This document shows, one piece after another, positions 17,109 through 26,666 of a stretch of DNA of 64,000 nt. Position numbers and translations under genes: made by a program. Location of the stretch: contig CANKZG010000004.1 of assembly GCA_947488435.1 (NCBI GenBank), forward strand, positions 62,001 through 126,000, given 5' to 3'. This DNA comes from an uncultured Flavobacteriaceae bacterium. GTDB taxonomy: Bacteria; Bacteroidota; Bacteroidia; Flavobacteriales; Flavobacteriaceae. The notes beneath the pieces were generated by a model that worked only from the letters and a program-made list of their open reading frames with translations, ran no database searches and had not been told where the DNA came from. Numbering within the stretch: position 1 is the stretch's first letter; every line of letters begins with the position of its first letter.

Positions 17109-20100
17109 TTAAAATGATGCTTTTACACTTAGTCCATATCTTCTTGAACTTGGACCATTCAAAAAGTCAAAACCTCTACTGTTACCAACACCAATACCTG
17201 CTACGTTTGGATCAAAATTTGTTCCTTCTGGAATGTTGATCGCCTCATAAAAAAGGTTAAATCCAGATAAGGTAAAAGTTAAAGAACCGAAAGGAGTTCT
17301 ATCTAACCAGCTGCTAGGAAGTGAATATCCTAACGAAACTTCTTGGAGTCGTACAACAGATCCATCCCAAATACCTACTTCATCTGGTCCAAATAAAACA
17401 TTAGAGAAATAGAAAGTTGAGTTGTTAATTTGCGTAGTATTCGGTTGTCCATCTGGACCTACCCCAGGAAGTACAAAAGTATTCAAACGATCCAGCGTAT
17501 CTGTAGTTAAACCTCTACCTAACAATACCGCTGTAGTTCTACTATAAATATCACCACCTTGCGTATAGTTCCATAAAAAGTTTAAGTTGAAGTTTTTGTA
17601 ACCAATACTATTGGAAACATTTAGTTGCCAATCTGGATTAGGATCCCCTATTACAAATGTTCCTTCTTCTTCAACAAATTCTCCTGCCGCATCAATCATA
17701 AATTGACCATCTGCAGTTCTTTGGATTCTACTACCTACAATCACACCTAGAGGCTCTCCAACGATCGCTGCGTTTCCAAGGTTAGAAAATCCTTCAAAAA
17801 CAACCTGATCGGTATCTAAACCTAAATCATCTACTTCAGATTCATTGGTAGTCCAGTTGGCGTTAACGTTCCAGCTGAAATCACCTTCGTTTTGAGCTCT
17901 GAATATATCCAAGCCTAAATCAAGTTCTACTCCATAAGCGCTAATCTGACCAATATTGGTCTGCGTAGTGGTAAAACCAGAAGAAGGATCCAACGGTCTG
18001 TCTATAATAAGATCTTCTGTTGTTCTATCGTAATAGGAAACATCTAGTGTTACTCTACTATTAAATAAACGAGCTTCCAAACCTACTTCGATTTCTTCTA
18101 ATAGCTCTGGCTCTAAATTTGGATTTCCTAAACGATTCGCACTCGTATTAAATACCACATCTGTTCCTCCGTCGTCCTGAAAACCTTGTGTGTTAAGGTT
18201 TAGTGTGGCTGCTATTGGGAATCCTGTTGGGAAGTTAGCCGAAGTACCAAAACCAGCACGTAGCTTTAAATAATTAATCCCATTATCACTTTGCAATCCT
18301 TCAATTATTTTAGTAGGAATTACAGAGAAACTTGCACTAGGATAGAATATAGAACGATTTTCTTGTGAAAGGTTCGATACCCAGTCATTTCTACCTGCAA
18401 GTGTTAAATAAACTTTACGATCCCAATCGAAATCTAATTGACCATAGACTCCAGCAATGTTTCGCTCTTGAGTAGCTTGAATCTCATTTTGCAATGCAAA
18501 GTTAAAGTGTCTTAGGACACCGAATACTTGTTGTCCTGAACTGGCAACACCATTCTGATCGAAAACTTCTCTACGCGTAGTAGCACCACCATTAAAACTA
18601 AATCCAAGTTTTTCCGTAAACTCATATTGTCCTGAAATGATAAGGTTGTGATCGTTAATTGTATTGATATTAGTCCAAGTCTGTAAAAGACCACTTACTG
18701 TTGCGGCACCTCCACCAATTCCACCTCTATTTTGAGAGTTTGAATTAGACTCGGTAAATTGATCCAAACCAAATCTATACGTAAGATTAAGATTGTCATT
18801 AATGTCATAAACCATAGCCATATTACCAAATACACGGTTAGTTAATTGGCTTGTTCTTGCATTAGCAACCGTCCATAAAGGATGCTGTATACTGTTGTTC
18901 TGTCTGTAATAAACACTTCCACCCGTAATTGGATTTTGGAATGGTAAACCTTGAACATCTACACTACGAGGAGTAAAGAAGATATTTGCGAATACGGAAG
19001 AACCAGTACCAAATATATTATTACCCACACTAGCCGCCACTGGAGGAGAACCAAAATCAGTTCTTGAGTAATTTAAAGTTCCTGAAACGGTGAATTTATT
19101 TGATAGAATTGCTCTACCACCAATTCCTATAGTATATCGTAAAAGATTGTTGCCTGGAGTAAATCCTTGCTCATCTAAATGACCAAAATTAGCGTTATAA
19201 GAAAGCTTACCATCTTCTGAAGCCCCTCTAACGTTTACGGAATTACTTTGCACAACGCCGGTTCTAAAAAAGTTTGCAGTACTATCATAAGGAATCCAAG
19301 GGTAGCGAGCACCAGCAAACTCTGGAAATGCTGCTGGAATACCTGTAGCTGCGTTTGCTGTAGAATATGGATGTTCTAACGTACCATTGTCATCAATGGC
19401 AGCCTGAGTGCCAAAACCTGCTGTTCCTTCTCTATCGAAACTTGGTCCCCAGTTACTAAAGAACCAACCGAAAGCTTGATCGAAACCATTTCCAAATTGA
19501 TTTTGATAATCAGGAAGAGAAGCAATTTCGTTAAAGAAAATAGAACTACTTATCGTAATTTCATTTTTCTTAGCTCCTCCAGATGAAGTTGCGCCATTTT
19601 TCGTTGTAATTAAAATTACCCCGTTACGTCCTTGAGTACCATAAAGTGTAGCTGCTGCCAAACCTTTAAGTACGTTAACGCTTTCGATGTTATTTGGGTC
19701 CAAATCTAAGAAACGACTGGAACCATTGTTACCATCGATAAAATCATCAGCGCCATTACCATCAATACCACCAGCAGAATTCGTGTCACTATTAAAAGGA
19801 ACACCATCTACAATAAATAAAGGTTGGTTACTTCCACTAAAAGTACTTAAACCTCTAATAATAATACTAGTTCCCGAACCAGATAAACCACTTTGAGCGG
19901 TAATATTAACCCCAGAGGCTTTACCGGTAAGTACCCTACCAATATCTCCCTCTGCACGTTGTTCTAACTGGTCGCTTTTTACTTCAGAAACAGCATAACC
20001 AAGAGCCTGTTTCTCCTTTCGAATACCTTGTGCAGTAACAACTACTTCTTCAAGGGCCTGAGCATCTTCCACCATCTGAACATTAACGGTGTTGCTTGAA

Positions 20101-20357
20101 CCAATGACGACTCTAACATCTTTTTGTCCAATATAGGTAAAGTATAAGGTTTGCCCTTCACTTCCCTGAATGGAGTAATTTCCGTCAAAATCTGTTTGCG
20201 TACCATTGGTAGTACCCTCAACGACAATGTTTACACCGGGTAATGGTAAACCATCTTGGTCGGTTACCGTACCGGAAATCGTCTTTTCTTGTGCAAAAGA
20301 TATGTGCACAACAAACGCCAGAAGTAGCGTTAAGATTCCACTTAACTTTGTTCTCAT
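17109..20357 (-). CDS. SusC/RagA-family TonB-dependent outer-membrane transporter
   Basis: A 1082-residue TonB-dependent receptor, from the start MRTKLSGILTLLLAFVVHISFAQ (a signal peptide; the longer frame adds 12 residues without support). A carboxypeptidase-regulatory-like domain (TISGTVTDQDGLPLPGVNIVVEGTTNGTQTDFDGNY) comes first, then the TonB box region and plug (EEVVVTAQGIRKEKQALGYAVSEV), the RGLSTFSGSNQPLFIVDGVP segment, and a 22-strand barrel that ends in the terminal Phe (RRYGLSVKASF). It imports the substrate captured by SusD using TonB-ExbBD energy. It is the first gene of the operon, with susD 18 bases downstream; no anti-sigma or ECF gene precedes it. Confidence 0.92.
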   Translation of the reverse strand: MRTKLSGILTLLLAFVVHISFAQEKTISGTVTDQDGLPLPGVNIVVEGTTNGTQTDFDGNYSIQGSEGQTLYFTYIGQKDVRVVIGSSNTVNVQMVEDAQALEEVVVTAQGIRKEKQALGYAVSEVKSDQLEQRAEGDIGRVLTGKASGVNITAQSGLSGSGTSIIIRGLSTFSGSNQPLFIVDGVPFNSDTNSAGGIDGNGADDFIDGNNGSSRFLDLDPNNIESVNVLKGLAAATLYGTQGRNGVILITTKNGATSSGGAKKNEITISSSIFFNEIASLPDYQNQFGNGFDQAFGWFFSNWGPSFDREGTAGFGTQAAIDDNGTLEHPYSTANAATGIPAAFPEFAGARYPWIPYDSTANFFRTGVVQSNSVNVRGASEDGKLSYNANFGHLDEQGFTPGNNLLRYTIGIGGRAILSNKFTVSGTLNYSRTDFGSPPVAASVGNNIFGTGSSVFANIFFTPRSVDVQGLPFQNPITGGSVYYRQNNSIQHPLWTVANARTSQLTNRVFGNMAMVYDINDNLNLTYRFGLDQFTESNSNSQNRGGIGGGAATVSGLLQTWTNINTINDHNLIISGQYEFTEKLGFSFNGGATTRREVFDQNGVASSGQQVFGVLRHFNFALQNEIQATQERNIAGVYGQLDFDWDRKVYLTLAGRNDWVSNLSQENRSIFYPSASFSVIPTKIIEGLQSDNGINYLKLRAGFGTSANFPTGFPIAATLNLNTQGFQDDGGTDVVFNTSANRLGNPNLEPELLEEIEVGLEARLFNSRVTLDVSYYDRTTEDLIIDRPLDPSSGFTTTQTNIGQISAYGVELDLGLDIFRAQNEGDFSWNVNANWTTNESEVDDLGLDTDQVVFEGFSNLGNAAIVGEPLGVIVGSRIQRTADGQFMIDAAGEFVEEEGTFVIGDPNPDWQLNVSNSIGYKNFNLNFLWNYTQGGDIYSRTTAVLLGRGLTTDTLDRLNTFVLPGVGPDGQPNTTQINNSTFYFSNVLFGPDEVGIWDGSVVRLQEVSLGYSLPSSWLDRTPFGSLTFTLSGFNLFYEAINIPEGTNFDPNVAGIGVGNSRGFDFLNGPSSRRYGLSVKASF

Positions 20358-20729
20358 TTTATAATTATTTGAATTAGCTAAAGCGAAAATCATAATAAAA
20401 AGTTAATAATCCAATTTTTTTGTTATAAAATTAGTGGTGCACTTGTTAAATATGGAGATTTAAAACAATGGGTGTTAAAAAATTGTCAATATCAAAATTT
20501 ATAGACCCTATTTTAGCAATTTGATACAATCGTTGATTTTGCTGGGCTCAAATGAAGAATATTTGTTCTTTTTGCATGGAGGTTTATGAAAAAAATAGGA
20601 TAAAAAGACAAAAGTGTAAGAGTAATTTTATTTTGTTAAAAATAATAATTGTCGTTATAAAATCTTTTAAAAAGAAAAAAGCTTTAAGAAAGTCGTATGT
20701 TTTTTGTTAAAAGTTTAAGAAATGTCAAA
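20358..20729. other. 372-base intergenic region upstream of susC
   Basis: No gene recognised. The region is very AT-rich with A and T runs, and lies between the susC start and the end of ypdA, both on the minus strand. It must contain the promoter of the Sus-like operon, but I find no clean TAnnTTTG element on the minus strand, so a regulator or alternative sigma factor may be needed. No strong terminator hairpin for ypdA is visible. Confidence 0.5.
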
Positions 20730-21692
20730 TTAACTGGCGGCAATATTTTCTATGATGAGTTCAGCATGAATTCGAGAGTTCTCGATAAACCATTTATGCG
20801 TTTCCATACCACCGCAAATTACACCTGCTAGATATAAGTTTGAAACGTTAGTTTCCATGGTTTTAGGACTATAAAAAGGCAAGCGTTTTGAATCGTTGGA
20901 TAACGACACTCCAATCTTAGTCAGAAAGTCAAAATTGGGCATATATCCTGTCAGCGCCAATACATAATCATTTTCTATAGTTAATATTCCTTTAGCTGTC
21001 GATATGTCTATGGAAGTAGCGCGTATTTCTTTGAGTGTAGCGTTGTAATATGCTTTTATGCTACCTTCTTCTATTCGATTAATTACATCAGGTCTTACCC
21101 AATATTTCACCCGTTTACCAACTTCAGGACCTCTTATGACTAAAGTGACTTCCGCTCCTTTTCTATAACACTCTAAAGCTGCATCAATTGCAGAATTACT
21201 TGCACCTATAATGGCAAGTTTTTGTCTAGCATAAAAATGCGGGTCTTTATAATAGTGCGATACTTTTGATAAATCTTCTCCTGGAATGTTTAATGTATTC
21301 GGCAGATCATAAAATCCTGTAGCAACGATAACATGATGGGCAGAATAACTTCTTTTAGAGGAGGTAATCGTAAATAGGTTTTGATTTTTTGAAATAGTAG
21401 TAACCTCTTCAAAAAGATGAATGTTGAGTTGATTTGAGGTTACAATTCGTCGGTAATATTCTAACGCTTCATTTCTTTTTGGTTTGGCTTCTTTACTTAT
21501 AAATGGAATATTGTCGATTTCTAATTTTTCGGAGGAAGAAAAGAACTGCATGTTAATTGGATAATTGAATAAAGAGTTTACAATAGCTCCTTTTTCAATT
21601 ATGCAATACGTGAGTCCTTTCTTCTTAGCCTCTAGTGCGCAAGCAATACCTATAGGACCACCACCTACAATAATAATATCTAAATGCTGCAT
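20730..21692 (-). CDS. ypdA: YpdA-type bacillithiol disulfide reductase (FAD/NAD(P) oxidoreductase)
   Basis: A 320-residue thioredoxin-reductase-like flavoprotein. The FAD site is IIIVGGGPIGIACALEAKKKGLTYCIIEKG near the N-terminus, a second Rossmann motif IIGASNSAIDAALECYRKGAEVTLVIRG lies around residues 160-190, and the chain ends with NLYLAGVICGG. The segment NYPINMQFFSSSEKLEIDNIPFIS has no CxxC redox pair, matching YpdA rather than thioredoxin reductase. YpdA reduces bacillithiol disulfide with NADPH. Assignment rests on overall pattern. It follows rpe by 2 bases. Confidence 0.8.
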   Translation of the reverse strand: MQHLDIIIVGGGPIGIACALEAKKKGLTYCIIEKGAIVNSLFNYPINMQFFSSSEKLEIDNIPFISKEAKPKRNEALEYYRRIVTSNQLNIHLFEEVTTISKNQNLFTITSSKRSYSAHHVIVATGFYDLPNTLNIPGEDLSKVSHYYKDPHFYARQKLAIIGASNSAIDAALECYRKGAEVTLVIRGPEVGKRVKYWVRPDVINRIEEGSIKAYYNATLKEIRATSIDISTAKGILTIENDYVLALTGYMPNFDFLTKIGVSLSNDSKRLPFYSPKTMETNVSNLYLAGVICGGMETHKWFIENSRIHAELIIENIAAS

Positions 21693-21694
21693 GA

Positions 21695-22351
21695 CTAGAT
21701 GAGATCTTTAATTTGCTGAATAGTTTTTAACGGATCTGTGCTTTTAAAAACAAAACTGCCAGCCACCAGAATATGTGCTCCTGCTTCAACAAGTTGCTTT
21801 GCATTTTCATCATTTACACCTCCATCAATTTCTATAAGGGTAGTTGCTTTTTTATCTTTAATAAGTTTGGATAATGCCGAAACTTTAGAATAAGTGTTTT
21901 CAATAAATGATTGCCCTCCAAAACCAGGGTTAACACTCATTAGACAAACCAAATCTATATCTGTAATACAATCTTCTAAAACAGCAATATTGGTATGGGG
22001 GTTTAATGCGACACCAGCCTTCATGCCAGCTAATTTTATGGCTTGTAATGTGCGATGTAAATGTGTGCAAGCTTCATAGTGAACAGTTAAAATATCGGCT
22101 CCTAAATCTGCGAAGGCTTGAATGTAACGATCTGGTTCAATTATCATTAAATGTACATCGAGAGTTTTTTTGGCATGTTTAGCGATTGCCTTTATTACGG
22201 GCATTCCAAAGGATATGTTGGGAACAAAAACGCCATCCATAACATCAATATGAAACCAATCTGCCTTGCTCGAATTTACCATTTCAATATCGCGCTGAAG
22301 ATTTGCGAAATCTGCGGCGAGTAGAGAAGGAGCTATTTTTCTTTCACTCAT
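21695..22351 (-). CDS. rpe: Ribulose-phosphate 3-epimerase
   Basis: A 218-residue TIM-barrel enzyme of the pentose phosphate pathway, interconverting ribulose 5-phosphate and xylulose 5-phosphate. Visible: the N-terminal KIAPSLLAADFANL, FHIDVMDGVFVPNISFG (metal and catalytic Asp), DVHLMIIEPDRYI, LMSVNPGFGGQSF (phosphate loop) and IEIDGGVNDENA with the second catalytic Asp. Length is as expected. Co-transcribed with ypdA, which uses NADPH that this pathway helps to make. Promoter -7 element 23 bases upstream of the start. Confidence 0.95.
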   Translation of the reverse strand: MSERKIAPSLLAADFANLQRDIEMVNSSKADWFHIDVMDGVFVPNISFGMPVIKAIAKHAKKTLDVHLMIIEPDRYIQAFADLGADILTVHYEACTHLHRTLQAIKLAGMKAGVALNPHTNIAVLEDCITDIDLVCLMSVNPGFGGQSFIENTYSKVSALSKLIKDKKATTLIEIDGGVNDENAKQLVEAGAHILVAGSFVFKSTDPLKTIQQIKDLI

Positions 22352-22373
22352 GTAATTTGTCTATAGATAATTG

Positions 22374-22381
22374 CAAAAGTA
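22374..22381 (-). promoter_or_regulatory. -7 element upstream of rpe
   Basis: TACTTTTG on the minus strand, a perfect TAnnTTTG match, 22 bases upstream of the rpe start codon. The start site would be about 15 bases from the ATG. Confidence 0.6.
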
Positions 22382-22524
22382 ATCAATTGATATGATTCGG
22401 TTCTTTCAATAAATAGAAACCTGAACTCCTTTTTTAGGAACGTTTAATGGCTAGGAATAATTCGTTTTGAATTACCAAAATCGCAGGAACATAAGGATAT
22501 GATTAGGGAAGCTCTAAAATTGAA

Positions 22525-22549
22525 AAACTCCGGTAATCAGCCGGAGTTT
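22525..22549 (-). terminator. Rho-independent terminator of rpoD
   Basis: AAACTCCGG (22525-22533) pairs with CCGGAGTTT (22541-22549), a 9-bp GC-centred stem with a 7-base loop, followed on the minus strand by TTCAATTTTAG. It lies 112 bases after the rpoD stop. Confidence 0.7.
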
Positions 22550-22661
22550 ATTCATCAATCAAAAAACGAACAGTCATGATAAACTGTTGTACGGTCACAA
22601 AGTACAATTTTTAAACCAAAAATCCAATTTATATAAAATTTAACATTTATAATTTTGGAAA

Positions 22662-23525
22662 TTATCCGAGGTAGGTTTTTAAAATTTTACTTCTTGAAGT
22701 ATGTTTTAATCTACGAATTGCTTTTTCTTTTATTTGGCGAACTCTTTCTCTTGTAAGATCAAAAGTCTCACCAATTTCTTCTAAAGTCATGGAGTGTTGT
22801 CCAGCCAACCCAAAATACAACCGAATAACGTCTGCTTCTCTAGGGGTCAAAGTCTCTAAAGCACGTTCAATTTCTGTGCGTAATGATTCATGTAAAAGCT
22901 CCTTATCGGGATTTGGTGATTCTCCACTGCGCAGTACATCGTAAAGGTTAGAATCTTCACCATCAATTAATGGTGCATCCATAGATACGTGACGACCAGA
23001 GTTTTTTAACGACTGTTTCACATCTTCTACAGTCATATCTAATTCCTTTGCAATTTCTTCGGCAGAAGGAATACGTTCATGTGCTTGCTCCAAAAAAGCA
23101 AACGTTTTATTTATTTTATTTATCGATCCAATTTTATTTAAAGGCAATCGCACGATACGGGACTGCTCTGCCAATGCTTGAAGTATAGATTGACGAATCC
23201 ACCAAACAGCATATGAAATAAATTTAAATCCTCGTGTTTCATCAAAACGTTGTGCTGCTTTGATTAAACCAAGATTTCCTTCATTAATTAAATCAGGTAA
23301 TGTTAATCCCTGGTTCTGGTATTGTTTTGCTACAGATACTACAAACCGTAAGTTGGCCTTTGTAAGCTTTTCTAAAGCTATTTGATCTCCTGCCTTAATA
23401 CGCTGTGCCAATTCAACTTCTTCATCAGCTGTAATAAGATCTACTTTTCCTATTTCCTGAAGGTATTTATCTAATGAAGCGGTTTCTCTATTGGTAACCT
23501 GTTTTGTAATTTTTAACTGTCTCAT
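22662..23525 (-). CDS. rpoD: Primary RNA polymerase sigma factor RpoD (SigA)
   Basis: A 287-residue sigma factor of the short Bacteroidota type, lacking region 1.1 of the roughly 600-residue proteobacterial form. Region 1.2 ([32 protein letters not shown]), region 2 ([29 protein letters not shown]), region 3, and region 4 ([41 protein letters not shown]) are all visible. It is the sigma expected to read the TAnnTTTG promoters found in this window. The start [22 protein letters not shown] is the family start. Confidence 0.95.
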   Translation of the reverse strand: MRQLKITKQVTNRETASLDKYLQEIGKVDLITADEEVELAQRIKAGDQIALEKLTKANLRFVVSVAKQYQNQGLTLPDLINEGNLGLIKAAQRFDETRGFKFISYAVWWIRQSILQALAEQSRIVRLPLNKIGSINKINKTFAFLEQAHERIPSAEEIAKELDMTVEDVKQSLKNSGRHVSMDAPLIDGEDSNLYDVLRSGESPNPDKELLHESLRTEIERALETLTPREADVIRLYFGLAGQHSMTLEEIGETFDLTRERVRQIKEKAIRRLKHTSRSKILKTYLG

Positions 23526-23765
23526 GTAATTTTTTTCCTTTTCTAGATTACGTTCATCGTAATGAACTGCATATAGTTGTACGTAAAAAAACCAGAAATG
23601 TTACAAAGAGGTTATTTTTTTTTGATTTTTCTGTTAAAACAACAAAAAGAAGGTTCAAATACGGCTGTTTCATCAAATAAAACTTGCAATCAACAGTTTC
23701 TTGCGTTAAAAGATGAGATATTACATTCGTATGATACTCTTAAAACTTACCATTTCCATCATAAA

Positions 23766-23795
23766 AAAACCCTAACCAGATCTGATTAGGGTTTT
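23766..23795 (-). terminator. Rho-independent terminator of pnp
   Basis: AAAACCCTAA (23766-23775) pairs with TTAGGGTTTT (23786-23795), a 10-bp stem with a 10-base loop that itself contains CAGATCTG. On the minus strand it is followed by more T, giving a strong terminator for pnp 17 bases after its stop. The hairpin could also work on the plus strand. Confidence 0.85.
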
Positions 23796-23812
23796 ATTTT
23801 TAGAAAAAATAA

Positions 23813-26044
23813 TTAATCTCGTTTAGGCTTTCGATCTCTATCTCTACCTCCGCTTCTATCATTTCTACCTCGGTCGTTGCGTCCTCCACGATCATTTCTA
23901 GGAGGTCTTTCAACAAATCCTTCTGGTTTGGGTAGCAAGGCTTTTCGCGATACTTTCTCTTTACGTGTTCTAGAATCTAATCCAAAATACTTAACATCAA
24001 AAACATCTCCCATGTTTACCACATCTGAAACATTTTCTGTTCGTTCCCATGCCAATTCAGAAACATGAAGTAATACCTCGTTTCCTGGTGCTTCATTATA
24101 TTCCACAACCGCACCAAAATCTAGCATTTTAATTACTTTTACTTCATAAACACTTCCAACTTTTGGTTTAAATGTTATGGAGTCAATTTTAGCTAAAACG
24201 GCATCGATTCCACTTTGATCCGTTCCTAGAATTTCTACCAGTCCTTCCTCAGTAACGGGATCTTCATTGATTACAATAGTTGTATTGGTCTCTTTTTGAA
24301 GTTCTTGGATTACCTTTCCACCTGGACCAATAAGTGCCCCAATATAATCTCCAGGAATGGTAGTGGTTACCATTTTTGGAGCATGTGGTTTTACATCTTC
24401 ATTAGAAGTTGCTATGGTATCAGTTAATTTTTCCAAAATATGTAAGCGCCCATCTTGCGCTTGTTTTAGTGCATTTACTAAAATCTCATACGAAAGTCCT
24501 TTAACTTTAATATCCATTTGACATGCTGTAATACCATCCGCTGTACCGGTAACTTTAAAATCCATATCTCCCAAATGATCTTCATCACCTAAAATATCGG
24601 ATAATACGGCATATTTTCCAGTATCCGCATCAGAGATTAATCCCATAGCGATACCTGATACTGCCTTTTTAAGCTGTACTCCAGCATCCATTAGTGCCAT
24701 TGTTCCGGAACAAACTGTTGCCATAGAAGAAGAGCCGTTGGATTCAAGTACTTCTGAAACCACACGTACAGTATATGGACAATCTTCAGGGATCATCCCT
24801 TTTAAAGCACGCTGTGCCAAGTTTCCATGCCCCACTTCTCTCCGTGAAGTTCCGCGGATTGGTCTGGCTTCTCCAGTACTAAAAGGAGGAAAGTTATAAT
24901 GTAAATAGAATGTTTCTTCTCCTTCGTAGGATGGCATATCTATTTGGTTAGACTCTCTCGAGGTTCCTAAGGTTACTGTAGCTAACGCTTGTGTTTCTCC
25001 CCTAGTAAAAATTGCAGAACCATGCGTAGAAGGTAGGTAATCTACCTCACACCAAATTGGACGAATTTCATCCGTTTTACGACCGTCAAGTCGTAAACCT
25101 TCGTTTAATGTTAAGTCACGAACGGCAGCTTTTTCAGCTTTACCATAATATTTGGAAACCAAGTCTCCAAAATCTTCCAAATCCTCCTCTGAGAAAGAAG
25201 CTTTTATTTCTTCTTTAATTTCAGAAAAAGCTAGACCTCTTTCTTTTTTTGAAGAACCTGCTTTAGCAACTGCATACACCTTATCATAGGCCATATCATG
25301 AATTTTTTGCGCTAATGCTTCATCTTCTCTTTCAGGCTCATATTCACGAACCTCCTTTTTACCAAAGGCTTCAGCTAAACGTAACTGAGCAGCACATTGT
25401 ACCTTTATAGCTTCATGAGCGAACTTAATGGCTTCTACCATCTCTTCTTCAGAAATTTCACTCATTTCACCTTCTACCATCATTACTGAATCTGCAGAGG
25501 CTCCGATCATCATATCAATGTCACTTTCTTCCAGTTGCGCTCTACTTGGATTGATAATGAATTCGCCATTAACGCGCCCCACACGAGCTTCTGAAATAGC
25601 ACACTCAAATGGGAAATCTGAAAGTTGTATAGCAGCAGATGCAGCTAAACCTGCCATTGCATCGGGCATAACATCTTCGTCATGAGACATTAACTGAATC
25701 ATCACTTGAGTTTCCGAATGGTAATCTTTTGGAAATAATGGACGTAAAACACGGTCTACAAGACGCATAGTTAATACTTCCCCATCACTAGGCCTTGCTT
25801 CTCTTTTGAAAAACCCACCAGGATAACGACCTGCGGCAGCAAACTTTTCACGGTAATCTACCGTAAGGGGTAGAAAATCTACATCACTTTGCTTGTAGTT
25901 AGAGACAACCGTACATAGTAGCATACATTTGCCAGATTGAACAACAACAGAACCGTGTGCCTGTTTTGCTAATTTTCCAGTTTCGATAGAGATTTCTCTA
26001 CCATCACCAAGGTCTATGACCTCTTTAAAAACTTTTGGAATCAT
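23813..26044 (-). CDS. pnp: Polyribonucleotide nucleotidyltransferase (PNPase)
   Basis: A 743-residue phosphorolytic 3'-5' exoribonuclease of the RNA degradosome. Two RNase PH cores ([36 protein letters not shown] and later [38 protein letters not shown]) flank a helical domain; a KH domain ([26 protein letters not shown]) and an S1 domain ([21 protein letters not shown]) follow. The tail (about residues 712-743) is an Arg/Gly/Asp repeat, [20 protein letters not shown], an RGG-like disordered RNA-binding tail. It lies downstream of rpsO, the classical order, with 216 bases between. Confidence 0.95.
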   Translation of the reverse strand: MIPKVFKEVIDLGDGREISIETGKLAKQAHGSVVVQSGKCMLLCTVVSNYKQSDVDFLPLTVDYREKFAAAGRYPGGFFKREARPSDGEVLTMRLVDRVLRPLFPKDYHSETQVMIQLMSHDEDVMPDAMAGLAASAAIQLSDFPFECAISEARVGRVNGEFIINPSRAQLEESDIDMMIGASADSVMMVEGEMSEISEEEMVEAIKFAHEAIKVQCAAQLRLAEAFGKKEVREYEPEREDEALAQKIHDMAYDKVYAVAKAGSSKKERGLAFSEIKEEIKASFSEEDLEDFGDLVSKYYGKAEKAAVRDLTLNEGLRLDGRKTDEIRPIWCEVDYLPSTHGSAIFTRGETQALATVTLGTSRESNQIDMPSYEGEETFYLHYNFPPFSTGEARPIRGTSRREVGHGNLAQRALKGMIPEDCPYTVRVVSEVLESNGSSSMATVCSGTMALMDAGVQLKKAVSGIAMGLISDADTGKYAVLSDILGDEDHLGDMDFKVTGTADGITACQMDIKVKGLSYEILVNALKQAQDGRLHILEKLTDTIATSNEDVKPHAPKMVTTTIPGDYIGALIGPGGKVIQELQKETNTTIVINEDPVTEEGLVEILGTDQSGIDAVLAKIDSITFKPKVGSVYEVKVIKMLDFGAVVEYNEAPGNEVLLHVSELAWERTENVSDVVNMGDVFDVKYFGLDSRTRKEKVSRKALLPKPEGFVERPPRNDRGGRNDRGRNDRSGGRDRDRKPKRD

Positions 26045-26059
26045 AAATTCGAATTAAAA

Positions 26060-26083
26060 ACCTGTATCAATTTAATCACAGGT
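26060..26083 (-). promoter_or_regulatory. Possible leader hairpin upstream of pnp
   Basis: ACCTGT (26060-26065) and ACAGGT (26078-26083) form a 6-bp inverted repeat with a 12-base loop, 16-39 bases upstream of the pnp start. E. coli pnp is autoregulated through a leader hairpin cut by RNase III; whether this short stem serves a similar role is unknown. Confidence 0.25.
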
Positions 26084-26214
26084 ATTTGTTAAACATTAGT
26101 CTTTCGTCTTACCGGACGGCCTGGGTTGTGTTGTTGTGTGTGACCAATGAAAAACTAATTGCAAGCTTTTTATTTGCATCTCAAATGATGAATTAAAAAC
26201 ATCTGAGGTATTAT

Positions 26215-26249
26215 AAAAAGGGGGAAGCAATAATTGCTTCCCCCTTTTT
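26215..26249 (-). terminator. Strong terminator downstream of rpsO
   Basis: A long perfect hairpin: stem AAAAAGGGGGAAGCAA (26215-26230, its last base nearest the loop) with TTGCTTCCCCCTTTTT (26234-26249), 3-base loop. It follows the rpsO stop by 11 bases on the minus strand, so rpsO and pnp are largely separate transcripts here, unlike E. coli where read-through occurs. Confidence 0.85.
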
Positions 26250-26260
26250 TTGTCTTGGGC

Positions 26261-26530
26261 TTATTTTCTAATACCCAATTCTTTTATAATCGCACGATAA
26301 CGTGTAATATCTTTTTTCTTTAAATAATCTAAAAGACTTTTTCTTTTACCTACTAATTTTACTAGTGAACGTTCCGTATTAAAATCTTTGTGATTGTTTT
26401 TTAGGTGTTCTGTTAAATGGTTAATACGGTACGTGAAAAGGGCTATTTGACCTTCAGTCGAACCTGTATTTTTTTCATTTGAACCGTGTTTTTTAAAAAT
26501 CCCGGCTTTTACTTCTTTGGTTAAATACAT
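26261..26530 (-). CDS. rpsO: 30S ribosomal protein S15
   Basis: An 89-residue protein with the full S15 pattern: YLTKEVKAGIFKKHGSNEKNTGSTEGQIALFTYRINHLTEHLKNNHKDFNTERSLVKLVGKRKSLLDYLKKKDITRYRAIIKELGIRK. It binds 16S rRNA at the central domain three-way junction. The standard length, and the gene order rpsO-pnp, support the call. A -7 promoter element lies 54 bases upstream of the start. Confidence 0.97.
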   Translation of the reverse strand: MYLTKEVKAGIFKKHGSNEKNTGSTEGQIALFTYRINHLTEHLKNNHKDFNTERSLVKLVGKRKSLLDYLKKKDITRYRAIIKELGIRK

Positions 26531-26583
26531 TCCAATATTTTATTTAATGATTTTTATGTATCGATTGATTTTCAATCAGGGCG

Positions 26584-26591
26584 CAAAGTTA
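26584..26591 (-). promoter_or_regulatory. -7 element upstream of rpsO
   Basis: TAACTTTG on the minus strand matches TAnnTTTG. The roughly 45-base leader it implies contains a small inverted repeat (TGATTG ... CAATCG) at 26562-26578, perhaps a leader hairpin. Confidence 0.55.
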
Positions 26592-26666
26592 CTATTTTTT
26601 TTAATATCTAATAATATTATTAAGAATCAATTTTTAAGCGACTTTTAATGAGTAATTTTTTGTTTA

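Larger units (their letters stand above)
22352..22661. other. 310-base intergenic region, rpe to rpoD
   Basis: Holds the rpe promoter and the rpoD terminator described separately; otherwise no gene recognised. Both neighbours are on the minus strand, so this is the 3' region of rpoD and the 5' region of rpe. Confidence 0.7.

Noticed and set aside
23577-23789. 70-residue plus-strand frame between rpoD and pnp
   Set aside because: It runs into the pnp terminator, has no recognisable feature, and lies on the strand opposite to both neighbours.
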